From Malurus cyaneus samueli (Eukaryota > Chordata > Aves > Passeriformes > Maluridae), in assembly GCA_009741485.1 (NCBI GenBank), contig CM019236.1, positions 51,893,551 through 51,957,550 of the forward strand: 64,000 nt of DNA, written 5' to 3'. Shown here piece by piece: positions 35,565 through 47,700 of the stretch. How positions within the stretch are numbered: the stretch's first letter is position 1; each line of letters starts with the position of its first letter. The position numbers were made by a program, and so were the translations under genes. The notes under the pieces are model-generated. The model worked only from the letters and a program-made list of their open reading frames with translations. It was not told the DNA's origin and searched no databases.

Positions 35565-36221
35565 CTATCTTGCTGCTTTCCAGTCCTCATCAGAGGCTGA
35601 CGCACCTGAGGGCTTTGGTTTAGAGTTGTTGCTGTCGTAAAGACAATGTTCAGCAGTCTGCAGGAACACTGTGGGCCTCATGCAGATGAGCCCCACAACC
35701 ACAGGGTGTGTGGGAGGGACGAATAAAGTACCTAACTGGATTTTGTTGTCTTGGACAATAGCAGTGTTTCTGGCATGGTCTGCATCTTCACGGGAAGACA
35801 CAGCAGCCCTGCACAGATGTGAGACTTCAGCGGATGCCCCGGTTGAGCAATTCAGCTTCTGGTGCTGGGGTTACCTGGCGAACACAGCTTCCACACGGGT
35901 GAACCGCCTTGTACTGTAAGCGGTAGTCTTCAAATCAACGACAAGGAAATCAACTGAATAACACACCTCAGGAGTGAGTAATATACCTTGATCCTCTACC
36001 CCTGGCCATGGCATGAAGCTTAGACAAAACCAATGAGTTTTGTTTCGGCTACAGCTCTCAGCATCATTTTCCTCAAAAGCCACAGAAGTAGAATTCAGAC
36101 AGTTAGAGGAAATTTTCCAGAGCATCAAGATTTTTGTGGCTACCATTAAACCATTGATAAGAGCCATATCACTCTCCTTTGTGAATGTGGAAGCACTCGA
36201 GAAAATTGAATAGAGCAGCAT
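35565..36221 (-). other. Unassigned 219-codon minus-strand frame with one internal stop
   Basis: Read from 36221 down to 35565, one frame holds 116 codons, a TAA, and then a further open stretch ending in SASDEDWKAAR and a stop. The predicted residues look protein-like, for example GILLTPEVCYSVDFLVVDL and VQDNKIQLGTLFVPPTHP. I recognise no family. It may be a decayed coding sequence or a chance open frame in a locally GC-richer stretch. A further minus-strand frame (35503-35279) follows in another phase and ends next to a gtaggt-like donor. Confidence 0.2.
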
Positions 36222-37147
36222 GACTTCTGCTTTCAGTCAGAAAACCGAGGAGTTGAAAAGATTCCTCTTTTTAGTAAAATTCTGTCTTTTTTGCACACAA
36301 AATAGTGAACAATCTGGAATTCTTTTGTTTTACCATGTAAAAGTTGCTTTTTAGGTTTTTGAAGAGTCTTTGAATATATCCTGTTTTATGATTGAGATGA
36401 CAACAGGACATATTTTTCTGAAGCTGTGATCACAGCTGGATGGTAAAAACAGTTGAAGAAAAGACAAGGGAGATGAAGAGGGTCACTAACAAAATGCTGA
36501 TGACGATACTGTGACCATCATCTGAACTGTCTTCAATCTATGACTGGAAATCCTACTGACCAACAATTGTTTTATCTTTTCTTTTACCTACAGGCAGGTT
36601 TTGTGATAGGTACAATGAAAGTCTTGAGAATACAAACAAGGAATCTGAAAACCCCTATAGCAAGGAAGCCTAACTCATTTTTAATGAAATTTGGGGAGGG
36701 GGGAGGTGGAGTTGAGTGATGAGGGGGCTCTCATAATCATAAGGTACAAAATCTTTCCCTGCTACTCACAGCACAGCCACAAGAAGCACCTAAAAATAAC
36801 TTTTGCCTTCACAATCCATAGTCCTGAAGCATACATTAATTTCTGCCAACAGACTGAAATTCCAGAGCGGTTGAACATGAGCAAACTTATTACTGAGAGC
36901 ACAAGGTTGTCTTCCAGCAGCTGCCTGAAAACCACTTACAAGAGTCTTTTAGATCAGAAAACTGAGCCTAGTGGGAGATCCAAGTACTTCTTTAGACTTA
37001 GTATTAACAGCATATCCATTTGGGGAAGAGAAAACTTAAATTAGATTGCTAAAAATACTGTCAATCCCAGAGTCAATAAGAGGAAGTTCAATTAGCTTAG
37101 GCTGGTCCCAAAATCATCTTCTGAAAATGATATGATGAAATACCATG

Positions 37148-37207
37148 TTTTTTTTTTTGTTATTTTGTTTTTTTGGTTTGTTTTTTTTTTTGTGTTTGTT
37201 TTTTTTT
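37148..37207. repeat. T-rich low-complexity tract
   Basis: Runs of T interrupted by G and GT. No retrotransposed element was recognised on either side. Confidence 0.9.
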
Positions 37208-40200
37208 AAATTAGCCATTCTGTCAAATAGCTCTGAGGGACAGCTCAGTAGCCTAAGAAAGCCAAGTCTTCTGTTAAAATGCAGCAGCTGTTTGCAAGGG
37301 CTTGCTGAAATCACCATGAAACTTGAACTGTAAGGGAGGGAAGACTGTGAAACAAAATAGCCTGTAATGAGCAGCTGTGTCGGAGGAGTTCAGCTTCAGT
37401 GTTTTTAAACTGCAACCTTCTCGCAGAGAGCTTTTTCCAGGCTCAGGAACAAATTCTCTTGACACAAGGGTCAGAGGAATTTTTAAAACTTTCTGGGTCA
37501 GAGAGCCCATTTATCTCTTTTGATTTCTGCTAGCCCACCAGACTTTCAAGAGCTGATAGTGTCCCTCTCACTGCTAAGTGACTGAAGCAGCCAACTCAGT
37601 AACTATCAGCGACACAACACTTGATCTATTTTTAAAAATCTAGGATTGCTTACAATGAAAGTTAAACCACCTCATATTCCATTCCCTCTGCTACAGAGGA
37701 CAGAGTCAAGAAGTTCCCTAAATGTTACTTTTCCGCAATGAGTTGAAAAACAGACAACTACAAACATTGCAAAACAATTGCCAAATTTTGAGCTTTTCTT
37801 TATCCCCTGGTTGTTGCCACCACATACTTACACAGAATCACAGCACACATTACTTTTCAGAAGTTTTCAGATGTGTGATTAATACAACTAGGAAACTTTT
37901 TTCTCATAAACAATTATATTGGCTTTGTAGTACTGGCAAGAAATTCACTTTATAAAAAAACCTGCTCAAAATTAAACTGGAGGAAAGAGGAAAGGAGGTC
38001 AGAGCTCCTTAATAAGACATCTACAGAGACACAAAGCCCCCAGACCTCAGGAAGAGCCACCCAAGCGCAGCTGTTGCACTCTGAACAGTAGCTAGTTCAT
38101 CTGACACAGCTTCTCTCTTCTGTAACTATGGGCACATATAGAGCAAGCGATTGTGCATAACTGATTTTTTAAAAAAAGCCAGAGAATATAAAGCTATTTA
38201 GAGTAAAAACAAGTTTTTCTTCTGCAGAAACATACCATGTGAGTATAAAAAGGGTGCACAAATTTTGCTGTATTTGAAAAAATGGGTTTAGCCATGTTTG
38301 GGTAGGGCAAACTGGTAGTTTTGGGCCCAGACAATCTGATGTGTTCAAGAGGACAGCACTTACAAGGAATGTGAAGGAATTGCTGCGGGTCTCCACAGCC
38401 AACACATTAATCCTTCCTCTACTCTTTTCCATCTTATAACTCAAAACTGCAGCTCTGTCATGAGCTCCCCAGCCTTTTTGTCCCTCCAGCCAGAAGGAGG
38501 GCACCCAACTGGACCTGCAGCACTCCCAAGAGAAGAGGCTGGCCTGCTGTCTGCAGCCATGCTGGCAGTCTTACATTTGTCATTTGTCACAAGACAGGAC
38601 AGCACCAGGGCTGGCTCACCAACTTGGGAGCTGCATCTGCTCCTGGGTCGATTTAGGGGAAGAAGTTATCTAGACAGGTCTCTCAGAACCCAGAACTCGT
38701 TTCACCACAGCACCCAAAGCCAAAAAATCACAGTCAAATAATAACAGATAGCACATTTGCAAAGGAAAAGAAGGAAGTTTTTTCTTGACCTATTCAAGTA
38801 AAATTTGAGTTCATCCCTACAAACACAGAGCAGTCAGTGTATTATGCTGCTAAACCCTGACTTTTCTACTTTCTTGATCCTCTTGGTACTACATGAGGTC
38901 AAAAAGGGAGGAGAGGAGAGAGAAAGCTGAGAGATGGGATTTCACCCCTGGGAACTGTCAAGATCATTTGAGTATAGCTAAAGAGGTGTTTTGCCCTTTT
39001 ACAAGATGTCTCATCTGAACAATTCACAGTATTTCACACTCAGTTCTCACAACATTGCACTTATCTGCCACTGTGGGCGTCTCAAACTCACATGGTACCA
39101 AACTGAGTTAATATGATAGCACAGCATTAGGGCCAAGGGAAAGCATTGCCTCTTTCACATGCCACAAAAAGCCTCCACCCCCGTCACTGCAGCTGCTCTG
39201 CTCCATCCCTTTCTGTTGTTTGGTTTGCTGCAAGAAGTAGTGCCAGAAGGAGGTATGAAAAGAAAGGTTTCAGAGGAAGACCGTGTGGCTGCCACTTTCA
39301 CTTTTGGAACTGGAGAGCAGACTCAACAGGAATGGGGACAGGGAATCACAGATCTCCACTGGTGGCATGTTATACTGGGATCAAGGCAGTCAGCCAAGAC
39401 AAGGTTAAAAATTTTCCATTTCTAATACTTTCTGCAGTTGTAATGATCTGTTGAGAATGCAATTTCATAGCACATGTTTATTCTGCTTACTTCTAACTGA
39501 GCATTTGAAAGAAATCAAGTTTAATAGCCTGCCTGATACATTGCTATTTGCAGGATGTTTTCCTGGTCCATTATCTAAAGTCCATTTGGTGAAAAGATGA
39601 TTATAAAAAAGAACCCATGAAATATCATATTTTGAGGTCCATGAGCCTGGAGCTATTTAAATTTAAAAACTAGGTGAGACAAAGTTGGTTTTGTGTTTTT
39701 TTAAATGCTGTAGAATGTCAGATCCTTGTGAGGAGGGGACACTGCAATATTTCATGCACCTTCTCAGGGTTTAGCTGCCTGTGTTCATGGTTGGCTCTGC
39801 CACAGTGCAGCCTTGCAGCTCTGGGTGAAATTCCTGCATGAAAAGCTTTGGGGTGAGAAAGAGCTGTGTGATGGTTCTGGGAGCACCCCTTACCCTTTGC
39901 TCAGGAGATACATCAAAGCTCAGGGTCTTGCTCCTTGAGTCATGGTGCAGACACACACTGGCCCCTGTCATCCTTGGCCCCTGCACTTATGGAGCACCTG
40001 CTCCCTGACTTAGATTGTCTAAAAAATGAAGCAACTTTTGAACCAGAGATGTGTCAAGTATTAGCATCACAAACTTATCTTACCCCATTCTGCACCTGAT
40101 TTTCTGCTTTCTCTCAGGGATGCCCACCCCAGAATATCCTGGGCAGCTGCTCTCCTGTCCTCACTGGCTATTTTCTTTCACAAGGCTGAGCCAATGTGCC

Positions 40201-42860
40201 AGGGGCAGAAAGCAGGAAAGCCTAGTGGATTCCTTCAGAATTTGTTCATGCTTAAGTGGGGGTGGCAGGTGGGAAAATCCATGAAGATTGTATATTTCTT
40301 CTCACCCACACTGTGAAACTGCATGCCAATCATCCTGTGCAGTCTGTGTGGGATCCCAGGGGTACACCAAAACAGAGATCAGGACATTTTGGAGGATGTA
40401 TAATTCACAAATTTTATCAGTTTCAGCGAAGGGATACTCCCTCTCACATATTTGTTCAGCTCTGCTGCACTGCAGCCCCTAGGCATTAAATTATTGTCAT
40501 TTCCGTTCTGTTTCCAGAACATGTCAGAAATCTCTGAAAACACTCACTAAGAAATGGTTGCAATCATTTCAGTGAATTAAGTGCCCATTTGGAGACTTTC
40601 ATTTCTTCAGCTTCTGAGGTTTGTCTAGGCAGGAGAGCTAGGCTAAACTGGAGCACTTTCCAAGTGCTGTTGATTTGAATCAGGCACTTTGCTGCTTTTC
40701 TTTTCACTTTCATACAGAACAAGAAAAAGATCAAATGTTATCTGGGTCACAGATTCTTTGCCCTTTTTTTGTGATATGAAGAAATAATTCTTAGTGAATA
40801 AGAAGAATAGAAAACCCTCATTCCTCTACTTTCACCCAACAGCTGTATTTAGATACTGGGAGTTATTTCTTAAAAAAATATCCACAAAATCTTTACAAAT
40901 ACTTAATATCACATGGCAAATTACATGGGATTTTCTTAAGCAAGTTGCCATATATCATTTTAGCATGTGAATTTTGTAAGAATTACATAGCAGAAAACTT
41001 CCCATAGCAAGCATTTAGTTTTTTCATATATTAAAAATATGGCACCGTATTTTGTAATACATAAATTTCTGCAAGCTGCTGATGTGTAAACATAGCTACT
41101 TTGAGCTATCTCATCATTCAAACTAAACATCGTCTATTATTCTAATTTCCTTTAGGAACAGAATTTTTCACCATGCAACACTAAATTTTCAAACAATGCA
41201 GCTCTTTATGTGTAAACAGTGAGTTGTCCACACACCATTCACACTTGCATTCCAGAAGAAAACAGTTGGTAGGATCATACCAAGTTTTTCACGTTTTGAA
41301 CAAGATTCTGTTTTCAAAAACTGATGTATGTAGACAGGAATCCAGCTGACAGCAGGACTGCAGTCTGAGGCTCGTCCCTACTGCACCTTATCCAGAAGTC
41401 ACTCAGTGTTATTAAAAGCAGTCCTTAGTTGATAGTTTCTCTGTTCTTTCCCAAACCATGATATCCATTTTACTTTAACAAAATCATCTCACTTACTCTC
41501 ATGCTGTACTCTGCCCCAAGTGAACTGCATTCTCAGCAAATTGCTCTAGAAAGCACCTACCATACTGCTGCAAAAATTAACCAAAACTGTCTTTCCTCAC
41601 CACTGCCATCAACTCTTCCACACGCTGATCACAGACTGGCTACAAGTTATTAATTTTCCTTTGATAATCAGGAATTATTCTGATATTTTTTTTTAAATGA
41701 TCAGTGATTACAAACTAAGTGATAACAGACCAAATAACTTTGGCATTGCTCCTGGCTCAAACCTTTGTAGCTAAAAAAATTAGATTCTTGAATGTGTTTC
41801 CAAGTCACCATGAGCATTTTGCAAGACTGCACATTTCAGCCGCATAGAAATTCAGAAACACAAGATCACATCCATCAAAAAATCCCCCAAAAGGCCAAGG
41901 CAGCAGCCAGAAAATTTTCATGTTTGTTAATGTTGCTGAGCACAGTTGTTACATAGTTTTCTCAAACTCATTGTGAGAATCTTTATTGTAATCTAAGGTT
42001 AATTGAGTGGCTGCAGAACTAAATCAAATATTATCCCTCTATTGCATTAAAGCATTATCTTTCCTCACTTTAATTAGTCCCAAGATTTCATAGTAAGGCA
42101 AGATAAATAAAATAGAATTTAAACTATGATAAAGTTTGTTCAACATATAAATAAAGAGGTTGAATATAGCACAAAAAGTCTGAAGGAAAAAAGCATTTAA
42201 GACTTCTCATCCCTTCCTTAACATATGCCTTAAAAAATAGGACACAAAAAAGAGCTAAGGATTTTTTTATCGTTGTCTTGCTGTTGTTGTTTGTGTATTT
42301 TTGTTTCGTTTTGGTTTTTCTTCAAGTGCTACATGTAGAATATGGTTGCAGAGAGCAAACTACTGGGGCAACACTGGGAATTTTCTCCAGAACTTTATAC
42401 AGATTTCCTGGATTATGCAGAGACTCAGAAGCCCTGAGAGTCTACTTTTCTGGTCAGACATGGAATACATATGGAAATACATACCAAAAGACATCAGGCA
42501 CGCATAATCTTGAAGGAAAGGGATTTCTACATGCTAATGAGGTGGACACATGTCTTGTTCTTTGAAGATACACCCTTTAACTTTGAAATCTGCCACAAAC
42601 AAGCTTCTTTCTTAGCAGAAAAAAAAATAAAAGACCAAAAACAAACCAGAGAAAACAATCAAGGAAAATAAAAACAAAATACAACTCAGACACACTTTTT
42701 TCCACCCCTGTATATATAGTTTCTGCTTAATTTTTGGCATACTCAATACTCTTCTCCTTTTTAATTATAATGTACTATTCTATTTTCTATTAGAAGCTAC
42801 TATTGCCTTTTAAGAACAAAATTCTTAAGGAGACAGGGTATGAGAAAAAGGGAAGGGCTT

Positions 42861-42919
42861 ATATTATATGATGGCAAATTATATTATATGGAAGAATGAT
42901 ATTATATGGTGGCAAATTT
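42861..42919. repeat. Three-unit imperfect tandem repeat, about 20 bp
   Basis: Three successive units all begin ATATTATATG. The first and third continue ATGGCAAATT and GTGGCAAATT, while the middle one is diverged (GAAGAATG). Confidence 0.8.
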
Positions 42920-44370
42920 TACTGCTGAGAAGGTTTCTTTTGTTTTCAGGTGAAAAAAATCTGCAACAGCAACTAATTTAGGCACTGTTTGTCTCCACTA
43001 TCTAATTAAAAACATTAGTGCATACATTTTTTTTCCTGCCCTTACCATTTAATGCTGGAGAATTGAACATTTGATAAGTTGTTGGTTGAAATGAAAAAAG
43101 ATGCCAGAAGTCTGAGGTGCATCATAATGATTCAACATTAATTTTCTCATCTGGTTATGCTACTAGTGTGTTTCATCTCCCATCAGCATTCCCAAAAGGA
43201 TAAAAGACACTTACCAAAAGGGGGTCTGGGAATGACTAGCCGACAAGGGAGGCAAAATGATAGTTAACTGATGATTTTCTCTTGACATTTTTGTAATTTA
43301 TATGTGTGCAGTCCTCCACCACAGTTACAAGCGAGATATCCAGCTTAATGAGAAAGTACAGGGAAGCACGCAAAATTCTGGTATTGTTTGAGGAATTTAC
43401 CCTACCTAAGAGATATTCTGGCCAAGGCAATTTCCTTCATAACTTTGATAATAAGAACCTTCTTAGATTTCTTCTTCTCCTTTAGATTTAGGGTTTCAAA
43501 GAACTTTCCAATCTTACACAATTCGGATATTTAAGAGATTTTTAAATAGAGAAAAAAAAAAAAAAAGAATGAAAAAATGCATTAATTAAATACAAATTCA
43601 CACTAGTTAACCAGAGGCAGTCCACTTTATAACTCCATTATCTATCTTTTCTAATAAGACTTCCCTTTGACCAAGAGCAAATAAATTTTCTTGTTCAAGG
43701 GTAAAATTCATGTGTAAACAGTAAGTTTGAGTGAGACGATCTAGATGAGATTCTGGTGGCACAGAATCCACAGATAACAAAGGCATTTACTACGTCGCAT
43801 TGCTAGGAACACAGTGCCTTTACCTCCTGAACGGCCCATGCTGGACCAGAACAATTTGCAGCCATTAGGTGCACAATCCTGCTGTGGTATATGCCATTTT
43901 GGATAAATTATATTCTCACAAAAAGGTCAGTTTTGCATAAGCAGGCTTTGGGATAGTTTTGTCCTGGCTAATAAATGAGAGACAAGATTTTGACTGTTCT
44001 GCTTTCTTTACAGCATCATTTGACAAGTTCTACAGAATTGTGGTGCCATGCCATGCTCAATTCAGATTTTCATCCATGAGTGACTTGCTGTGCTCATCCT
44101 GTTTTATGATTTTTTTAAGCAGCAGTCGAAAACGGAAGGGATTTTTTTAAGACAATGAACCTTACACTTCTGAGTAAATTCTCTTCCGTGCATGGCACAT
44201 GCAAATCTATTGAGACATAAACAACTCTATCATCTTCATTAAATATCCCTTCACAGGTATTTGTTTCTGTAGCTGTGCCAGTTCTTTTCTCTTGAGCCTT
44301 CTGCATTAATATTAGTCAACACAAGACTGTGTTGTTTATACTGAGGGGAAACTTCATGGCCTGGCACTTT

Positions 44371-44720
44371 CAAATTCAATGTCTGTCACAAGTGTTTAGA
44401 TCCCTCATTCAAGGTCACCTCTGCCAAGGTGCAGCCTTGAATGGAACTGCTGGGAAAACACTCTGTTGGGTGAGCTATGGGATGTCTTGCTGATCACCTC
44501 TCCCTCCCTGACTTGGGAGCTGCATGACAGCTGAGGCATCCCCTGGGCCATCCCTGACCTGCTGTCTTGGCTCCTGGACTTTCTCCTCAGTGGCACTGCT
44601 GTAGTGGCCCTTGATCACCCCTGGTGGCTCTGGCCAGCCCTGTGCCAGTCTGTTTGTTGGGATGTGGTGAGTCTGTTTGTGCACTGATGTGGGCATGGTC
44701 CTGCCAACATTCTTAACACC
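44371..44720. other. GC-richer island, possible unrecognised repeat
   Basis: About 350 bases rich in CCTGG/CTCC-type sequence in an otherwise AT-rich intergenic region. Overlapping open frames on the minus strand (44696-44405) have no recognisable homology. It could be an old LTR or other element fragment, but I see no LTR ends or primer-binding site. Confidence 0.3.
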
Positions 44721-47700
44721 CTCAGCTCTTACTCCTGGCTCTCAAAAGTGTTAGCTCCCTGATGATATCCTAGGCTTGCCAATCTCTTCTTCTATTCCAG
44801 AGTTAAGCAGTGCTACTCATTTTATTTCAGCTATTTTCAGCTTTTAGATTGTATCCTTCTGTTGCCCTTTTTAATCTACGTTCCAGGGGTCTCAGGGGAG
44901 ATTGTCTCCTTTTATTAAAAGTTCTCAGTAAATTAGCATTTTGCACTACTTACAACAGTAGTAGTAGACTATGTGAAGTAAATTTTTTCTAGGTAGGGAG
45001 ATAACAAAATGTTTTTGCATTAAAACATTTTCCTCTCTTGTTGGAAACTGACAATCACCTAGAGACAAGAATAATTACATGTTACCATGTAATGTTTTTT
45101 TCATGTTAATTTTTTTCATAGTGAATACTGAATTTCTGGAATTTTCCTGCATCATACTGAATGTTTATGACAGTTTTTAACCTCCCTGATCAGAAATTGC
45201 CTTTGGATGTTATGACACTCAGCATACTGTAAATTCAGATATCATGAAGGCAAATACCAATCCCAAGTATCTGAAATGTTTTTGTTTTTCTGATGCCGTA
45301 GCCTGACAATGAACACCATTCAAATCTCAAAGCACAATTTAGCTTTAAGCAGGTCTCTTCAGTTACAATTGCTCATTTAGCATTTCTAGCAATTCTTTCA
45401 CAATGCTTAAACTTTTTTTTTTTTTTTTGCTGTTCTAATATTCCATTATTATCTCTTACAGGATTACTCTTCATTCTATGGCAACCAAGTCACCAGCACC
45501 ACTGATCTCATCTTGTAGAATACTCTGTAGTCTCAGGTCCAGTCAGTGAGCTGAGGGCTGCAGAAAGTGATATTAACCCGCTTTCCCAAAAACATTCAGT
45601 ACATAATTGATCATGCCTCTATGACTTCTATTCTGTTTTTAATCACAGCAAACAACTCAATTATGAAACAGTTACAAGAGCCAGCTTTTTTTGAATTCAG
45701 TAGGTTGCTGAAATTATTGTGCATTGTTTTGAGGGAAATGGCTCTGACACAGTTGCTACATTTTGATACTCAAATGAGCATGAAATAAAGACAATTACTT
45801 TTCCTATCTCTCATTTCAGGAAGACAGGAGGCTAGGTGGGTGAGGCAGAACTCTCCAGTCCAAAATACATTCTTCCTTATTCTTTTATTTATCTTGTACC
45901 ACACTATTTTTATCCTCATAGGATTTGAATTGCTTTTCAAGCTCACTGTAAGGCACAGGTTAGGAAACAGCTCTGAAATTTAGGACAAGCATTTAAGTGC
46001 TGAAATTGTAGAGTTTATCCCCATAGCTCAAGAGTCATATAGGGATTGCAGGCAGAACTGACAAATGTCATCTTGACATTTGCCATGAGCAGTAAAATGA
46101 ACATATGAGCAATATGCCAGCACCCAAAACGAAAATATATTCCTTTTTTCCATTCACATCTTCAAAGGTGCAAGGGAAGTACAGAAGAGGCTAGATGGTC
46201 CCACAGATCATGCTGCTTATTTCAAAGGTGTACTGATGCCTTCTCAACACCTGCTCTTGTAACCTTCAGGGTCTTCAACTCATTCAGTTCTTCACTTGTG
46301 CAAGCTGGCTCTCCATCCATGAATTTAGTTCTTGAAAACTGTTCCTGTGTTTTGCTGAAGGGCCTTGGCATCACTTCACATTGGACACTTGTTGAGAGGA
46401 CTTGTTTGGCCATAAGCTGCAGCCAGCAGGAGATTAAAGCTCCTCCAGCTACAGCTGATCTCAAGTATCTTTACTCTTTGCTCAGTTTCTTCTCTGCCCC
46501 ATACACCAACAACATCCTATTCCTGACATTAGCTGAGTAACAGGCTAACTTAAATTCTACTTCAGTATAGATTTGCTATTTCATAGGGCACATGTGATGA
46601 AAAAAGTTTTTCCATGTCCTGGTGTGTCATCTGGTATAACTGATTTTATACTTTTATTCATATATGATTCTTTGCACCCTATCCATGACACCACTTTGTG
46701 TCATGAATGTCACAAATCTCAGAAAGAAGTTGTCTTGCTATTTAAAGTGCTGCTCACATCGAATCTAGCAGGATTTTTCAACTGCTTCTACAACCCTTTT
46801 TTCTCATGTGTAAAGATTCAAACCTTTTCCTAGTGAGGTTATTAGTAGCATCACTTTGATGACTTAGTGAGCCAATGTTTCCTTTGCTTATGACTTCAGC
46901 CCACAAACCATCACAAGGTCCTGTCACAAAAGCCTGTAACATTTACCTTATCCACCGAGACAGCAGTTCATACCTTACACCTTTATCCATAGTAATATCT
47001 CAGCTTTGCTAGAAAAACCTTGTGTTGTTTTCTTCCTACCTGGAACTCTGGATCTGGATTCATAATAGCTCCATGTCTTAAGCAATGTGTAGGACAACAC
47101 TGTAGAGAAACAGATTCCTGATATGACAAAACATTCAAATTGTTGGTATTACTGTAAAAGATTTCTTTGAGGCTTTGCTTAAATCCATAAACAGTGGGAA
47201 ATGCTCATGAATACCCACAGAAATGTACAAAACTAACAAGCTAAGAAGTCTTCACCACATAGAAACAGGGATTATAAAGGAGGATGGGACATTAAGGCAT
47301 TTATTTACTTTTTTTAAAACAATATGATGTTGATTGTCACATAAAGACAACTGCAAATTCTAGAGACTGATCAATAAAGAATATGTGCAGGTGTTTGAAT
47401 TTTTTAAAAATGTATTTAGTCACATTGCATGTCTCTAAAAACTGGGAAGGCAGAAAATAAGAGTTTCAAAATAGTAGTGTTTTTTCTGGATAGTTCTGGA
47501 AGACTTAACAGACTGAAGCCCAACAAATAATGGAAGAAGAAATTCTGTAAATTAAAAAGACTACAGGCATGAAATTGCTTTCCTTGCTACTCATAATAAG
47601 AGTACTTTTCTTGATAAGGTATGGGGAAATGATGTTGAAAAGTCAGGAAAACCTGAGCAGTCAAGCAGCCAAAAGATTTTTTGTGTCAGCAATGGTAAAT

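Larger units (their letters stand above)
36222..44370. other. Intergenic sequence
   Basis: No supported gene. It includes a T-rich low-complexity tract (37148-37207), a three-unit AT-rich repeat (42861-42919), A-rich sequence near 43552-43566 and GC-richer patches near 38440-38700 and 39720-40000. The Phe-rich frame at 37145 only reads the T tract. Confidence 0.7.

Noticed and set aside
37145..37333. Phe/Leu-rich + strand frame resembling a membrane peptide
   Set aside because: It is a translation of a T-rich low-complexity tract.
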